64,000 bases of DNA, from contig CM066043.1 of the NCBI GenBank assembly GCA_033557465.1, positions 76,042,662 through 76,106,661 on the forward strand, in the 5' to 3' direction. The notes under the pieces are model-generated. The model worked only from the letters and a program-made list of their open reading frames with translations, was not told where the DNA came from and did no database searches. Source of the stretch: Ichthyophis bannanicus (Eukaryota; Chordata; Amphibia; Gymnophiona; Ichthyophiidae). Positions within the stretch are counted from its first letter, which is position 1, and each line of letters begins with the position of its first letter. Positions 63,441 to 64,000 of the stretch are shown here, one piece after another. A program made the translations under genes and the position numbers.

Positions 63441-64000
63441 CTTGAGAGAGATGTAGAAGCAGAGGGTACCCATACTTGCCGTGGCCAATGTGAAGCTATG
63501 AGAATCATACGGCCTCTGTCTCTCTGAAGCTTGAACAGGGTTTTGGGAATCAGGGGAATGGGTGGAAAGGCATAAAGGAAGTCTTGACCCCAATGAAGGA
63601 GGAAAGCATCCCTGGCCTGAGAGCCCTGAGCCGGAATTCTGGAACAGAACCGGGGAAATTTGGCATTCAACGGACTTGCAAAGAGGTCTATGTCCAGGGT
63701 TCCCCAAATTTGAAAAATCTTGGCCACCTGGTCTGCATATAGAGAGCATTCCTGTGGAAGCAGAACTCGACTGAGTCTATCTGCCCAAGAGTTTTGAATA
63801 CCTGGAAGATACACTGCCAGGAGATGAATCTGATGCTCTCTGGCGAGGGCCCATAGTCGCAAAGCTTCGTTGCAAAGCGACAGAGAGCCTGTTCCTCCCT
63901 GCTTGTTCACGTAGAACATGGCTACTTGATTGTCCATATGAATGAGGACTGTCTTGTAGCTGAGCAGGGTGTGGAACACTCGCAGAGCAAAGAAGATTGC
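63420..64000 (-). pseudogene. DIRS ORF2, copy F, partial (RNase H end and methyltransferase-like)
   Basis: Enters from the window edge with HMDNQVAMFYVNKQGGTGSL (RNase H), then AVYLPGIQNSWADRLSRVLL, DIDLFASPLNAKFPRFCSR, AFLLHWGQDFLYAFPPIPLI and ILIASHWPRQVW. It passes without a stop into the ORF3 frame near 63,460, which in copy E is a separate overlapping frame, so an indel probably fused them. Confidence 0.85.

Larger units (their letters stand above)
61800..64000 (-). mobile_element. DIRS retrotransposon, copy F (family 1), truncated by the window edge
   Basis: The left terminus AGCATAGTTACTCACC starts at 61,800. The left ITR extends to about 61,990, with GA-rich DNA at 62,004-62,036 and an ICR at 62,076-62,174. 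ORF3 and the downstream part of ORF2 follow on the minus strand. The right part (RT, ORF1 and right ITR) must lie beyond 64,000. It is closest to copy C in sequence. Confidence 0.92.

Overview
The window looks like vertebrate intronic DNA, most probably amphibian. The abundance of DIRS-type tyrosine-recombinase retrotransposons, together with CR1 LINEs and tRNA-derived SINEs, makes me think of a caecilian, but that is inference only. The one host gene I can support is on the minus strand. Three short exons with correct splice sites and compatible phases (47,247-47,167; 45,651-45,559; 2,483-2,372) encode the N-terminal cytosolic part of secretory carrier-associated membrane protein 2 (SCAMP2). 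The first coding exon and the membrane-spanning exons are not visible and should lie outside the window. Everything else is intron, and about two thirds of it is transposable elements.

Left part (1-18,488): a tRNA-derived SINE, an internally deleted mariner with a TA duplication (922-1,840), the SCAMP2 coiled-coil exon, unclassified repeats and a purine-rich minisatellite. Then comes DIRS copy A (5,759-11,393, minus), a second SINE, a degraded CR1 LINE (12,250-14,879), a third SINE, a MITE-like repeat and a pyrimidine-rich tract.

Middle part (18,489-42,592): a nest. DIRS copy B (plus strand, family 2) was hit by a CR1 LINE (22,925-28,165), by an element of uncertain class (about 28,690-30,050), and by DIRS copy C (31,016-42,575, minus, family 1). 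C landed inside B's extreme right terminus and left only about 16 bases of B beyond it. C was in turn hit inside its reverse transcriptase by DIRS copy D (34,215-39,880, minus, family 2) and by a LINE 3' tail (33,165-33,390). Without the inserts each DIRS copy is about 5.6-6.0 kb.

Right part: two SCAMP2 exons (45.6 and 47.2 kb), a CR1 fragment, and an L2/Rex1-like LINE split by an intact-ended DNA transposon (49,136-51,977). This transposon has CACAGG termini, a TAA duplication and a transposase-like ORF of a family I cannot name. Then follow DIRS copy E (54,278-60,053, minus, a divergent subfamily), a fourth SINE, and DIRS copy F (61,800 to past the window end).

Each DIRS copy has the order gag-like ORF1, RT-RNase H-methyltransferase-like ORF2 and tyrosine recombinase ORF3. 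Each has inverted terminal repeats and an internal complementary region (ICR) next to the ORF3 end, which is complementary to the two termini joined together. All copies carry frameshifts, stops or catalytic substitutions, so none is autonomous as it stands. The most useful observations are the nesting read from terminus remnants, the ICRs, the family-specific palindromes in the termini, the tandem-monomer 5' region of the CR1, and the unclassified DNA transposon.
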